DNA of 64,000 nt from Suilimivivens sp009774465. Lineage in GTDB: Bacteria; Bacillota; Clostridia; Lachnospirales; Lachnospiraceae. The stretch covers positions 1 through 64,000 of the forward strand of contig CANDAE010000002.1 in assembly GCA_947382645.1 (NCBI GenBank), given 5' to 3'. The notes below the pieces were generated by a model. It was not told the origin of the DNA. It saw only the letters and a program-made list of their open reading frames with translations, and made no database searches. Of this stretch, positions 33,576-42,006 are shown piece by piece. Made by a program: the position numbers and the translations under genes. Position 1 is the stretch's first letter; the number at the start of each line of letters is the position of its first letter.

Positions 33576-34508
33576 TTATGGATCACGCTTATGCTCTGCC
33601 TTTTCCTGCTGCTTATAAGGCACCCTTGCCGCCGGAACCACCTGAGAGGCCGGAGTTGTATGCACTGCCTGGTCATCAAAAAAGATATGTGCGCCAAAAG
33701 CTTTCAGCACATCACGCTTGGTAATGCCTCCTAAGAAAAATGCCTCGTCAATTCTCACATTCCACGCCCGCAGGGTACGAATCACACGCTCATGAGCAGG
33801 CGCACTTCTGGAGGTGACAAGGGCAGTTCTTATAGGTGCCTGCTCCGGTGAAAACTCCCTTTGAATATCGGAAATCGTTTTCAAAAACTTGGCAAATGGC
33901 CCCTGTTTTAAGGGGTTATCTGCCTGTAATCTTTCATTTTCCTCAAATGCTTCCAGTCCTTTTTCCCTGTAGATCTGTTCCGATTCATCTGAAAACAGAA
34001 CTGCATCCCCATCAAAGGCAATTCTGATCTGGGAAATCTGTTTTTCTTCTCTGTAAGATCTGATTTCATCACAGCAGATAATTCCTGCGGCAATTCCACA
34101 GTCAACAGCCGCCTGTACATCCTTTTCATCTGCCGACAGATACAGATCTGTGTGAAACGCTTCAAGATAAGGCGTCAGGGAAGCACCGCTTGCAAGAACA
34201 GCTCTTGAAATATCAAGTCCATAATGGGCTATGGAATTAAATACACGTAAAGAGGTATCAGGACTGTTATGAGACATAATGATAACCTCCACCCTTCCTT
34301 CCTGCCCGGGTATTTTATTAATATTCAGCAATGCCTCTATCAGCCGGTATCCATTTCCCGGGGCTAAAAGCTCTTTTTCATGCTCGATCTGGTAGGCACA
34401 GTATGCCTCCACCCCCTGAGAACAGAAAATTTCATTTTCCACCGTAAGATCAAATAATGCTCTGGATGAAACTCCTATTACCAGCCTGTTTTCCAATTCA
34501 TATGCCAT
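33576..34508 (-). CDS. 5'-nucleotidase (PF06189-type)
   Basis: A 310-aa protein matching the bacterial cytosolic 5'-nucleotidase family: LVIGVSSRALFDL at the N-terminus, MSHNSPDTSLRVFNSI near 90, the Asp-rich RIAFDGDAVLFSDESE near 165 and FFLGGITKRDVLKAFGAHIFFDDQ near the C-terminus. The conserved Asp residues fit a HAD-like phosphotransfer chemistry on nucleoside monophosphates. It stands between the DUF1653 gene and the SfsA-MutY gene on the same strand, 34 bases before the latter; a role in nucleotide-pool cleaning would suit MutY, but that is inference. Confidence 0.85.
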   Translation of the reverse strand: MAYELENRLVIGVSSRALFDLTVENEIFCSQGVEAYCAYQIEHEKELLAPGNGYRLIEALLNINKIPGQEGRVEVIIMSHNSPDTSLRVFNSIAHYGLDISRAVLASGASLTPYLEAFHTDLYLSADEKDVQAAVDCGIAAGIICCDEIRSYREEKQISQIRIAFDGDAVLFSDESEQIYREKGLEAFEENERLQADNPLKQGPFAKFLKTISDIQREFSPEQAPIRTALVTSRSAPAHERVIRTLRAWNVRIDEAFFLGGITKRDVLKAFGAHIFFDDQAVHTTPASQVVPAARVPYKQQEKAEHKRDP

Positions 34509-34612
34509 ATTATACTCCTTTCCCGCATTTGCCGGTTAAAGTTAAAAATTCCGCCGCAGCCAGCCGCCCGCGAAAACAAAACCATACTTTATGCCGGGAA
34601 AGAAATATCTTC

Positions 34613-35179
34613 CTATTTTAGACGATTACATTCATACTTTTCCAGTGTAAGGAGACAGGTGCGAAGCTGCGCAAATCGGTCTTCTACATCCCCCTCATCA
34701 ACCTTAACATCTATCGCCATTGACATAATATTAATCATGTCGTCGGTAATGCGGTGATGCAGTGCCGCAAGTATGTTAACCCTCTCTTCATAGGTCCCGG
34801 CATCTAAAAATTCCAGCACCAGCGGATCAATATTTAATTCTTCTGCAGGTTCCTCTATCTCCTGCCTTTTTTCTTCTTTATCAGGAACTACAGCTTCTTC
34901 TGCCTCTTCCTGCAAAAAAGGCTCCGGTTCTGCAACAGGTTCAATCACATTTTTCTGCAGTTCAAACCGACATTCCTGTCCGGCATTTGGATATTTTTCT
35001 TTATCCAGTTTATCCAAAAACATGGAAAGCGGCCTTGCATAAACCTGAAAGTCACCATAAAGAGCCTGATATATTACCAGCTCTTCTCCTGTTTCGCTGT
35101 GGCGCGCCATAGTAATTATACGATAAAGATTTCCCTTAAAATGTCTGAAAATCTGTCCCTGTAATGGAATATTTGACAT
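34613..35179 (-). CDS. DUF1653 domain protein
   Basis: A 188-aa protein whose first 65 residues are a DUF1653 domain (GQIFRHFKGNLYRIITMARHSETGEELVIYQALYG, ARPLSMFLDKLD). A long acidic linker (residues about 80-120) and a helical C-terminal part (VLEFLDAGTYEERVNILAALH) follow. DUF1653 proteins are small, widespread and without a defined role. I start at ATG 35179 with GGAGG five bases upstream; a TTG four codons earlier is possible. The C-terminal part is unrelated to the domain and unrecognised. Confidence 0.8.
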   Translation of the reverse strand: MSNIPLQGQIFRHFKGNLYRIITMARHSETGEELVIYQALYGDFQVYARPLSMFLDKLDKEKYPNAGQECRFELQKNVIEPVAEPEPFLQEEAEEAVVPDKEEKRQEIEEPAEELNIDPLVLEFLDAGTYEERVNILAALHHRITDDMINIMSMAIDVKVDEGDVEDRFAQLRTCLLTLEKYECNRLK

Positions 35180-35296
35180 AGCATCCTCCAATTCTTTTCT
35201 GCATTTATTATAACGTAGAATTCATATCCGCTGCCTTACAGCGGTTTTACAGCTATATCAATTATAATCCCAGTTCTGCCCATTGTCATTCTTCTT

Positions 35297-35674
35297 TTAC
35301 AAAAATACAATTGAAAACATATAAGGATCCACCTGTCCTTTAAGTCCTTTACATGCTTCGGCTAAATGTGTTTTTTCTTCCTCATCCAGTTTATCTATTT
35401 TTCTATGGTGGATTGTCACTGTGTATTCCACAGCGCCATCCTCATCTGTTACATAATTTATGGTAATGCCGCTGTCGCCATATCCTTTTTCCTCCAGATA
35501 ATCCCTGATTTCCTGCATATATTCCTGTCTGGCTGTGTAGCAATACTGCTCTGTATTACCTTCCTTTTCCTTATTCCGGCCATGCACTGTGCCAGAAATG
35601 GCAAGTATTGTTATAAGTGCCGGCAGAATCATACAAATGGCTGTCATGATATTTTTCTTTTTCATAATTTTCAT
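35297..35674 (-). CDS. hypothetical protein with N-terminal membrane segment
   Basis: The 125-aa product has a Lys-rich start and one hydrophobic stretch (IMTAICMILPALITILAISGTV), a signal peptide or anchor, and a soluble part of about 85 residues with many charged residues. It ends in GQVDPYMFSIVFL. I recognise no family; the size and layout resemble sporulation or envelope proteins of clostridia, but no motif supports that. ATG 35674 has GGAAAG at a usable distance; a second ATG three codons on is also possible. Repeat copy B lies 48 bases upstream. Confidence 0.6.
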   Translation of the reverse strand: MKIMKKKNIMTAICMILPALITILAISGTVHGRNKEKEGNTEQYCYTARQEYMQEIRDYLEEKGYGDSGITINYVTDEDGAVEYTVTIHHRKIDKLDEEEKTHLAEACKGLKGQVDPYMFSIVFL

Positions 35675-35721
35675 TTTCCTTTCCAAACAACGGATACCAG
35701 GCTTCGCCGGCCATCCTTATA

Positions 35722-35802
35722 ATCGAGTAGGGGAATGTACTTCTCCGCTACTCGCCGCGCGGGGCGCACGTTGCGTCAGCAATAACTTCATCTGTGCGCC
35801 CC
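35722..35802. repeat. Dispersed structured repeat, copy B
   Basis: Similar to 18553-18611, with conserved ATCGAGTAGGG, CTCGCCGCGC and CGCACGTTGCGTCAG blocks. Two hairpins are visible: CGAGTAG/CTACTCG (35724-35754) and GGGGCGCAC/GTGCGCCCC (35761-35802). Stem bases differ from copy A while pairing is kept in the first hairpin. Confidence 0.65.
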
Positions 35803-35876
35803 TGCGCATAAAATAAGAGTGAAGGATTTTCCTTTCACTCTTAGTATAAAAAAAGCTATGTACCATAAACAGGACT

Positions 35877-37394
35877 TTATTCAAAAACCTCGCCTATATT
35901 TTTTATTTTCCGGCAGCAATCCGGCAGATTTGCCGGCTCTGCTCCCGACTGGGCTGTAAAAACATACATACTGTCTATCCCATAATTCTCTGCTCCCAGG
36001 ATATCCGCCTGATACTCGTTTCCAATCATAACGGATTCTTCTTTCTTTAAACCATATTTCTGAAACAATTCATCATAAAAATGGAAGGATGGCTTTTTTA
36101 CGCCTGCGTCGGAAGAATATAAAACGCCGTCAAACAGCTCATAAATTCCAAGCATTCTCATTTCAGGCTCTGTAAAAACTCTCTGGGCGTTTGACAGAAG
36201 GTATACTTTTTTCCCTGCGCATTTAAGTCCTGTAAGCAGCGCTGCTGCTCCTTCATATAAGTTGATATGACTCATGGAAAGACTTCTGAAAGTAATTCCG
36301 ATCTGGCTGATTCTTTCCTGATCTGCCTGAATGCCTTTTGCATCCAAAAGTTTATAAAACACATGATCCAGAAGAATTTCAACCTCTTCTTCCCCAAGCA
36401 TCTTATCTGAAAATTTATCCTGCATTTGAGGCAGCAACAGATCCAGTTCTTCCTTTACAGCCTTCTTATATGCGCTTTTCAGTTCAGCACCCTTATATGA
36501 AGCCCCCATCATGGACAAGATACATGCCATATTTTTCCACAAAGATACTTTACCTTCATTGGTATGAATATCCACCAGCGTGCCATACAGATCAAAAATA
36601 TAATTTTGGTATTCCTTTTGCTTTATCTGCCTTTTTTCCAGATATTCTCCCATCACACTGCGGATATGCGCAAACTGTTCTCTTGTCTTTGGATTTTCAG
36701 ATTCAAAGGCCATTATTTTTTCAATATATCCCTGCCTGTACGCCAGAAAAAGGCTTCTTGGATATACAAGCTCATACACTAATGAAACATGACTTACTAC
36801 ATGATCTGCCGGCGTCTTTTTAAGGCTCCTTAAAATCGCATGTCCTTCCTCGAAGGCTTCCATTACCTTATCCGTCACCTGACAGGAATAAAGCTCTTTG
36901 CTGGTCACGTTGTAAATTTCTTCTAAAGGAAAATCCACATTTACCTTCAATATATCAATTTTATCAGCATCCCTTAAAATCTGGCAGAACATTCTTACCC
37001 GCTCACTAAGCCCCTCCGGCAGCCGGTATGCACTGTGAGATTCAATTGCTGTCCTTATCAGTTCATCTTCCGAGTTATCTTCTATATAATCCCTGATTTT
37101 TCCCTGGTCAAAAAGAATTTCCGCACCATACCGGGCGTGATCAATAGACTCAGAATCTATAAAGGTTCCATAATTTTTAAGTTGCTCAAATCTTCCCACA
37201 TCATGCAGCATTCCAAGAAGCCATGCCAATGCGGTATCTTCGCTGCCAAGCTTTAGAGAGCAGGCAATGCTTTCACACAATTCGCTTACCCGGTAAGTAT
37301 GTTCAATCTTTAAACGTACCTTTTCTTCTTTTTTATCATAGTTTTCCACGTAAGTTTCAAAGGCATGTATTACCTTCTTTCTGTCGATCTTCAT
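35877..37394 (-). CDS. HD-domain / HAD-hydrolase fusion protein
   Basis: A 505-aa cytoplasmic protein made of two phosphohydrolase families. Residues about 20-215 form an HD domain (IEHTYRVSELCESIA, LLGMLHDVGRFEQL with the metal-binding HD, then DADKIDIL). Residues about 265-505 are a HAD superfamily hydrolase of the YjjG/NagD-like kind: the nucleophile motif YIFDLYGTLVD, the Ser-Asn motif YLLSNAQRV, the Lys motif DAGVKKPSFHFYDEL and MIGNEYQADILGAENYG. The fusion could couple nucleotide hydrolysis and monophosphate removal, or the HD part could be regulatory. A promoter is visible upstream and the gene is monocistronic. Confidence 0.85.
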   Translation of the reverse strand: MKIDRKKVIHAFETYVENYDKKEEKVRLKIEHTYRVSELCESIACSLKLGSEDTALAWLLGMLHDVGRFEQLKNYGTFIDSESIDHARYGAEILFDQGKIRDYIEDNSEDELIRTAIESHSAYRLPEGLSERVRMFCQILRDADKIDILKVNVDFPLEEIYNVTSKELYSCQVTDKVMEAFEEGHAILRSLKKTPADHVVSHVSLVYELVYPRSLFLAYRQGYIEKIMAFESENPKTREQFAHIRSVMGEYLEKRQIKQKEYQNYIFDLYGTLVDIHTNEGKVSLWKNMACILSMMGASYKGAELKSAYKKAVKEELDLLLPQMQDKFSDKMLGEEEVEILLDHVFYKLLDAKGIQADQERISQIGITFRSLSMSHINLYEGAAALLTGLKCAGKKVYLLSNAQRVFTEPEMRMLGIYELFDGVLYSSDAGVKKPSFHFYDELFQKYGLKKEESVMIGNEYQADILGAENYGIDSMYVFTAQSGAEPANLPDCCRKIKNIGEVFE

Positions 37395-37431
37395 TAATAA
37401 TACCTCTTATTTCCCTTTTTTGGCTTACCAT

Positions 37432-37461
37432 ATTATACTCCACCAAACGGAAAACAGGCAA
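37432..37461 (-). promoter_or_regulatory. Promoter of the HD-HAD gene
   Basis: TTGCCT, an 18-base spacer and TATAAT on the minus strand, about 40 bases upstream of the ATG. Confidence 0.55.
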
Positions 37462-37562
37462 CTGAAATGTTACTCCTTTTCTTTCCCTCATTATGATGAT
37501 AAAATAACAGGGAAAGTGAAATTTAAAAGCCGACCTTGGCTTTTTATTAAGGAGAAAATATT

Positions 37563-38678
37563 ATGCTTCAAACCTTATACCATGTACCTGAATATGATGA
37601 AGAATTAATCTATGGGGCAGTCTGCAAATTTATGGAAGCCCTTTCCATTGCACAGGATATGCGTCCCGACTTAAAAGTAGTAATCAAACCCAATCTGATT
37701 ATTGCAAAAGGACCAGAGATTCCCGCCACCACCCATCCTCTTGTAATTAAAGCAGTTGTCCGCTGGCTGCACGCTCATAATGTTACGGATATTACTCTGG
37801 CTGAAAGCTCCGGCGGATTATACAATGGAGAATACATGAAAAATATTTATCATGTGTGCGGCATGAAGCAGCTTGAGCCGATATTAAAGTTGAACATGGA
37901 TTTTTCCACCCAGACAGTGAATTGTAAAGAAGGATTTACCAATCACTCTTTCCATCTGATCACTCCAGTTGTAAAAGCTGATTACATTATTAATATCTGC
38001 AAATTAAAAACTCATGCCATGACCGGATATTCAGGTGGAATCAAGAATCTGTTCGGCGCCATACCCGGTCTTGAAAAGCCTCAAATGCATTACCGCTGGC
38101 CAAATATCAGTGATTTTTCCCATATGCTTTTAGAGCTTGCACAGACCGTAAATCCCCAGCTTACCATTATTGACGCAATTGATGCTATGGAGGGAAACGG
38201 GCCTACCGGTGGCACCTCCCATCCCCTTCATCTGCTTCTTGCCGCAAGGGATTTCTATACCCAGGATTACTTTGCCGCCGGACTTATGGGGCTTGAGCCC
38301 ATGAAAATAGAAATGATCCGTCAGGCTGTGGAAATGGGGCTGGCCCATCCTGATGAAATTAAGCTTGCAGGCGATCCTGTTCCTGAAAATCTTACTCCTT
38401 TTAAACTGCCGGATACGAAAAAGCTGGATTTTACAGATGCAGTACCTTCTTTTTTAAGGAAACCCGCTGCCTTTTTCTTAAGTCATATTTTCAAATCCTA
38501 CCCTCAGCTTAACAAAAATATCTGCGTAGGATGCGGAAAATGTGCGGAAAGCTGTCCTGCACATGTAATTAAAATTGAAAATAAAAAAGCAAAATTCAAA
38601 AAAAAGGGCTGCATTTCCTGCTTTTGCTGTCAGGAAATGTGCCCTGTAAAAGCTATTTCGGTAAAAAAAGCGCTTTGA
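37563..38678 (+). CDS. DUF362 domain protein with C-terminal 2x[4Fe-4S] ferredoxin domain
   Basis: The 371-aa protein has a DUF362 core (VVIKPNLIIAKGPEIPATTHPLVIKA, LAESSGG, ICKLKTHAMTGYSGGIKNLFGAIPG, IIDAIDAMEGNGPTGG) and a C-terminal ferredoxin of two clusters: CVGCGKCAESCPAHVI and CISCFCCQEMCPVKAI. The spacing of the eight cysteines is standard. DUF362 proteins are found in anaerobes with unknown redox or nucleic-acid roles. AAGGAG lies nine bases before ATG 37563. It is a single gene, convergent with copA. Confidence 0.88.
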   Translation: MLQTLYHVPEYDEELIYGAVCKFMEALSIAQDMRPDLKVVIKPNLIIAKGPEIPATTHPLVIKAVVRWLHAHNVTDITLAESSGGLYNGEYMKNIYHVCGMKQLEPILKLNMDFSTQTVNCKEGFTNHSFHLITPVVKADYIINICKLKTHAMTGYSGGIKNLFGAIPGLEKPQMHYRWPNISDFSHMLLELAQTVNPQLTIIDAIDAMEGNGPTGGTSHPLHLLLAARDFYTQDYFAAGLMGLEPMKIEMIRQAVEMGLAHPDEIKLAGDPVPENLTPFKLPDTKKLDFTDAVPSFLRKPAAFFLSHIFKSYPQLNKNICVGCGKCAESCPAHVIKIENKKAKFKKKGCISCFCCQEMCPVKAISVKKAL

Positions 38679-38693
38679 TGTCAAAGGCAGGTT

Positions 38694-38903
38694 TTACTTA
38701 ATTTCAGTCACTTCATATCCTGCCTGCGTCACTGCTTCTTTTAAAACCTCATCCGTCACTTCCCCGCCAAGGGTAAGCTCAGCGCTTTTGTTTTCAAGGC
38801 TCATGGATACGCTTTCCACCCCTTCAATTTCCTCCAGGGCTTTTTGTACCCGTCCGGTACAGTGTGCACACATCATTCCTTCAATAATCATTGTTTTCTT
38901 CAT
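38694..38903 (-). CDS. Possible internally initiated CopZ-like copper chaperone
   Basis: Inside the copA frame an ATG at 38903 is preceded by AAGGAG (38918-38913) at nine bases. From here the last 69 residues of CopA could be made as a free HMA protein (MKKTMIIEGMMCAHC...), equal in size to CopZ. So one mRNA could give both the pump fusion and a free chaperone. Shown: the site and the frame. Inferred: actual translation. Confidence 0.45.
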   Translation of the reverse strand: MKKTMIIEGMMCAHCTGRVQKALEEIEGVESVSMSLENKSAELTLGGEVTDEVLKEAVTQAGYEVTEIK

Positions 38904-41339
38904 GTTTTTGTTCTCCTTTTCTTTGCTGTTTTTACATGCTTCCTTATAGACATAAGGCTTAAAGTTGCGAAGCCGAAGGGCATTCCCCACAACAAACAAG
39001 CTGCTCAGGCTCATCGCTGCCGCTCCAAACATGGGATTTAACCGGATGCCAAACATTGGATACCACACGCCTGCTGCCAGCGGGATGCCTATTATATTAT
39101 AGAAAAATGCCCAAAACAGATTTTCCTTAATATTTCTGATTACATCCCTGCTCAACTTTACCGCGGTAATTACATCTGTCAGACGGCTTTTCATCAAAAT
39201 AATATCCGCACTGTCAATTGCCACGTCTGTTCCTGCTCCAATGGCAATTCCCACATCTGCTGCTGCAAGCGCCGGAGCATCATTAATACCGTCTCCAATC
39301 ATAGCCACTTTTTTTCCACTGCCCTGCAGCTTTCTGATCTCTTTTTCCTTATCCTCAGGAAGCACTTCGGCAACCACCTGATTGATTCCCAGCCTCTTTT
39401 GTACCGCCTGGGCAGTGCGCTTATTGTCCCCGGTTAACATAACTACTTCTATATTCATTTTATGAAGCTCTTCTATTGCTTTTTCCGAAGAAGGCTTCAC
39501 TGTATCGGCAACTGCTATAATTGCAGTAAGTGCTTTTTCTCTGGCAAACAAAAGAGGCGTCTTGCCTTCTTCTGATAATTTTTCCACTGTGCTTTCCTGC
39601 TCATTAGAAAGAAAAACTCCATTCTCTTCCATGAACTTCTGATTTCCTGCAAAGCATTTGACTCCTTCACAAATTCCCTGAACTCCTTTGCCAAATACAG
39701 CCTGAAAATCTTCTGCCTTTGGTATGGTTATCTTCTTTTCCGCAGCTTCATTTACAATTGCTTCCGCCAAAGGATGTTCACTGGGTTTTTCAATGGCGGC
39801 CGCAAACGCAATAATCTGTTCTGTCGTTATATTCTTTTCATAGCCAAGAATATCTGTTACCCGGGGCTTTCCTTCCGTAATCGTTCCTGTCTTGTCAAGG
39901 ACTACAGTATCCACATCCCGCGCCGACTGAAGGGCATCCCCTGATTTAATCAAAATGCCATTTTTAGCCCCCACGCCGGTTCCCACCATAATCGCCACCG
40001 GTGTTGCCAGCCCCAGCGCGCAGGGACAGGAAATCACCAGCACTGCTATGGCTGAGGAAATTGCAGCTTCAAAGCCTCCTCCTGCCAGCATCCAAACCAA
40101 AAAGGTCACCAGCGCCACTGCCATCACTGCCGGGACAAACACGCCTGCTATCTTATCCGCCAGACGTGCAATGGGCGCTTTGGAGGAAGAAGCCTCCTCC
40201 ACCAGACGGATAATCTGAGATAAAGTAGTATCTTCCCCTACCTTTAACGCTTTACAGACCAGCCTTCCGGCCTTGTTCATAGTGGCAGACACCACCGAAT
40301 CGCCGGGCTGTTTTTCTACAGGAATGCTCTCCCCTGTAATTGCCGCTTCATTAATACTTGAGGTACCTTCCACCACTACCCCGTCTGCGGGAACAAGACT
40401 TCCCGGCTTCACAACAAACAGATCTTCCTTCTTTAACTGATGGGTGGGAATTTCTTTTTCCTCACCATTTTCCATAAGCAGAATTGCAGTTTTTGGGGAA
40501 AGATCCATCAGTTTTTCAATGGCCTCGCTGGTTTTCCCTTTTGAGCGGGTTTCCAGATATTTTCCCACAGTGATAAGCGCAAGTATCATGCCTGCCGACT
40601 CAAAATACAGATCCGACGCATATCTGCTTACCAACGCGTCATTTCCATGTCCTAATCCATAGCCGATCCTGTAAATTGCAAATACGCCATATACAAGAGC
40701 CGCGCCGGAACCGATTGCAATCAGACTGTCCATATTAGGGCTTAAATGAAATAATGTCTTAAATCCGGTCTGATAGTATTTCCGGTTTACATAAATAATA
40801 GGCAATGTCAGTAAAAACTGGGTAAAGGCAAAAGTCAGCGCATTTTCATTTCCATGAAATAAGTCATTCAGCCATTTGGGCGGCGTAAGATTAAGCCACA
40901 TAAAAAACATATGATGCATGGAAACCAGCATCAAAAGAATCATAAAGGCAATGGAAATCATAAGCCTTGTTTTCATTTCCTTATTGGCCTTTTTTCCTTT
41001 TAATTCCTCACGCCCCTTTAGGTTTTTCCCTGTACTGCCTGTGCCCGAAGCTGCATCTGTTAAAGAATTCTGCCCTGCATAGTCTGATTTTTCTTTTGGA
41101 TAAGCCTCTCCTTCTCTATGCTCACCCTGCAATAAACTGGCGCCATAACCTGCTTTTTCCACTGCTTCTATAATTTTTTCTTCATCACAGACAGACTCAT
41201 CATATGCCGCCTGCATACTGTTGGTCAAAAGGTTAACTGAAACAGTTTCCATTCCCGGAAGTTTTGCCACACTTTTTTCTACATGAGATGAGCAGGCAGA
41301 GCACGTCATCCCTGTCACTGCAAATTTTTGTTTTTTCAT
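38694..41339 (-). CDS. copA: copper-translocating P1B-type ATPase with N- and C-terminal HMA domains
   Basis: An 881-aa copper exporter in the cytoplasmic membrane. It begins with a heavy-metal-associated domain (GMTCSACSSH), then a charged linker, eight membrane segments, the transport motif SCPCALGLATP, the phosphorylation site DKTGTITEGKP and GDGINDAPALAAADVG. A second, C-terminal HMA domain (MKKTMIIEGMMCAHCTG) follows a short KEKENKN linker, which is unusual for bacterial CopA. AAGGAG and an ATG lie at the linker, see the internal feature. GAGGA precedes ATG 41339. It is 43 bases downstream of csoR and shares its promoter. Confidence 0.93.
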   Translation of the reverse strand: MKKQKFAVTGMTCSACSSHVEKSVAKLPGMETVSVNLLTNSMQAAYDESVCDEEKIIEAVEKAGYGASLLQGEHREGEAYPKEKSDYAGQNSLTDAASGTGSTGKNLKGREELKGKKANKEMKTRLMISIAFMILLMLVSMHHMFFMWLNLTPPKWLNDLFHGNENALTFAFTQFLLTLPIIYVNRKYYQTGFKTLFHLSPNMDSLIAIGSGAALVYGVFAIYRIGYGLGHGNDALVSRYASDLYFESAGMILALITVGKYLETRSKGKTSEAIEKLMDLSPKTAILLMENGEEKEIPTHQLKKEDLFVVKPGSLVPADGVVVEGTSSINEAAITGESIPVEKQPGDSVVSATMNKAGRLVCKALKVGEDTTLSQIIRLVEEASSSKAPIARLADKIAGVFVPAVMAVALVTFLVWMLAGGGFEAAISSAIAVLVISCPCALGLATPVAIMVGTGVGAKNGILIKSGDALQSARDVDTVVLDKTGTITEGKPRVTDILGYEKNITTEQIIAFAAAIEKPSEHPLAEAIVNEAAEKKITIPKAEDFQAVFGKGVQGICEGVKCFAGNQKFMEENGVFLSNEQESTVEKLSEEGKTPLLFAREKALTAIIAVADTVKPSSEKAIEELHKMNIEVVMLTGDNKRTAQAVQKRLGINQVVAEVLPEDKEKEIRKLQGSGKKVAMIGDGINDAPALAAADVGIAIGAGTDVAIDSADIILMKSRLTDVITAVKLSRDVIRNIKENLFWAFFYNIIGIPLAAGVWYPMFGIRLNPMFGAAAMSLSSLFVVGNALRLRNFKPYVYKEACKNSKEKENKNMKKTMIIEGMMCAHCTGRVQKALEEIEGVESVSMSLENKSAELTLGGEVTDEVLKEAVTQAGYEVTEIK

Positions 41340-41382
41340 TTCTGTCCTCACGCCTTTCCCATATAAGCCCTTTTCATTTGGG

Positions 41383-41688
41383 CTATTTCAATTTTTTAAC
41401 CAGTTCAATCGCTTCTTCCATGATTTGCTCATTTCCTGACCGGATTTCCTCCACCACACAGGTCTCCATATGCTCTTTTAAAACAATATAGCCAAAACTC
41501 TGTAATGCGCTTTCCACTGCCGCAATTTGCGTCAGTATATCTCCGCAGTAACGATTTTCATCCAACATTCTGCTGATACCATTTAACTGACCAATCATGC
41601 GGCTTAAACGATTTTGAAGCTGCCTGCTCTGCTCTCCGCTTCTGGGCGTATGCTTGGTGCGGCAGCAATTGCATCTGTTTTCATCCAT
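41383..41688 (-). CDS. csoR: copper-sensing repressor CsoR
   Basis: CsoR is a helical repressor that releases DNA on binding Cu(I). The 101-aa protein has the family pattern LQNRLSRMIGQLNGISRMLDENRYCGDIL with the Cys ligand, and the His-x3-Cys set in KEHMETCVVEEI. The N-terminus adds a Cys pair (CNCC) and basic residues. It is the first gene of a csoR-copA unit. Two CsoR-type palindromes lie in its promoter, one between -35 and -10. Confidence 0.93.
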   Translation of the reverse strand: MDENRCNCCRTKHTPRSGEQSRQLQNRLSRMIGQLNGISRMLDENRYCGDILTQIAAVESALQSFGYIVLKEHMETCVVEEIRSGNEQIMEEAIELVKKLK

Positions 41689-41816
41689 ATGAGTTCCTCC
41701 CTGTCTGTGCTGCTTACTTTTGTTTGTTTATAATTATTTTTACAGTATTATCTCCTGTTTGAAGCATTTTCATTGCCCTATTAGAAACAATTTGATTTCT
41801 ATAAAATTGACTTCAT

Positions 41817-41833
41817 ATACCCCATACTGGTAT
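41817..41833. promoter_or_regulatory. Second, weaker CsoR-type operator
   Basis: ATACCCC-ATA-CTGGTAT: one perfect half-site and one degenerate half-site, 32 bases (about three helical turns) from the main operator and downstream of the predicted start point. Confidence 0.55.
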
Positions 41834-41843
41834 TTTCAATTTA

Positions 41844-41872
41844 ATAATATACCCCTGTGGGGTATTTGTCAA
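41844..41872 (-). promoter_or_regulatory. csoR-copA promoter with operator in the spacer
   Basis: TTGACA, 17 bases and TATTAT on the minus strand. The spacer is almost wholly occupied by the palindrome ATACCCC-TGT-GGGGTAT (41849-41865), a good match to the TACCCC..GGGGTA CsoR operator. Repression would therefore block polymerase binding. Confidence 0.82.
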
Positions 41873-41917
41873 ACTTATTTTTCTGATAATATCAGCAGCC
41901 TACCGGAGGGTTTTACT

Positions 41918-41940
41918 TTATAGGACACACTTTCCTATAA
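41918..41940. repeat. Short inverted repeat upstream of csoR
   Basis: TTATAGGA and TCCTATAA with a seven-base centre, between the csoR promoter and the GH36 terminator. Role unknown. Confidence 0.35.
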
Positions 41941-41948
41941 GATAAAAA

Positions 41949-41998
41949 AACACGGCCAGACTTGTGTATTACATCATTCACAAAAGTCTGACCGTGTT
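41949..41998 (-). terminator. Terminator of the GH13-GH36 operon
   Basis: AACACGG..CAGACTT..GTG and its imperfect complement form a stem of about 20 bp with small mismatches, followed by TTTTTTT on the minus strand, 8 bases after the GH36 stop. Confidence 0.8.
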
Positions 41999-42006
41999 GA
42001 CTTATC

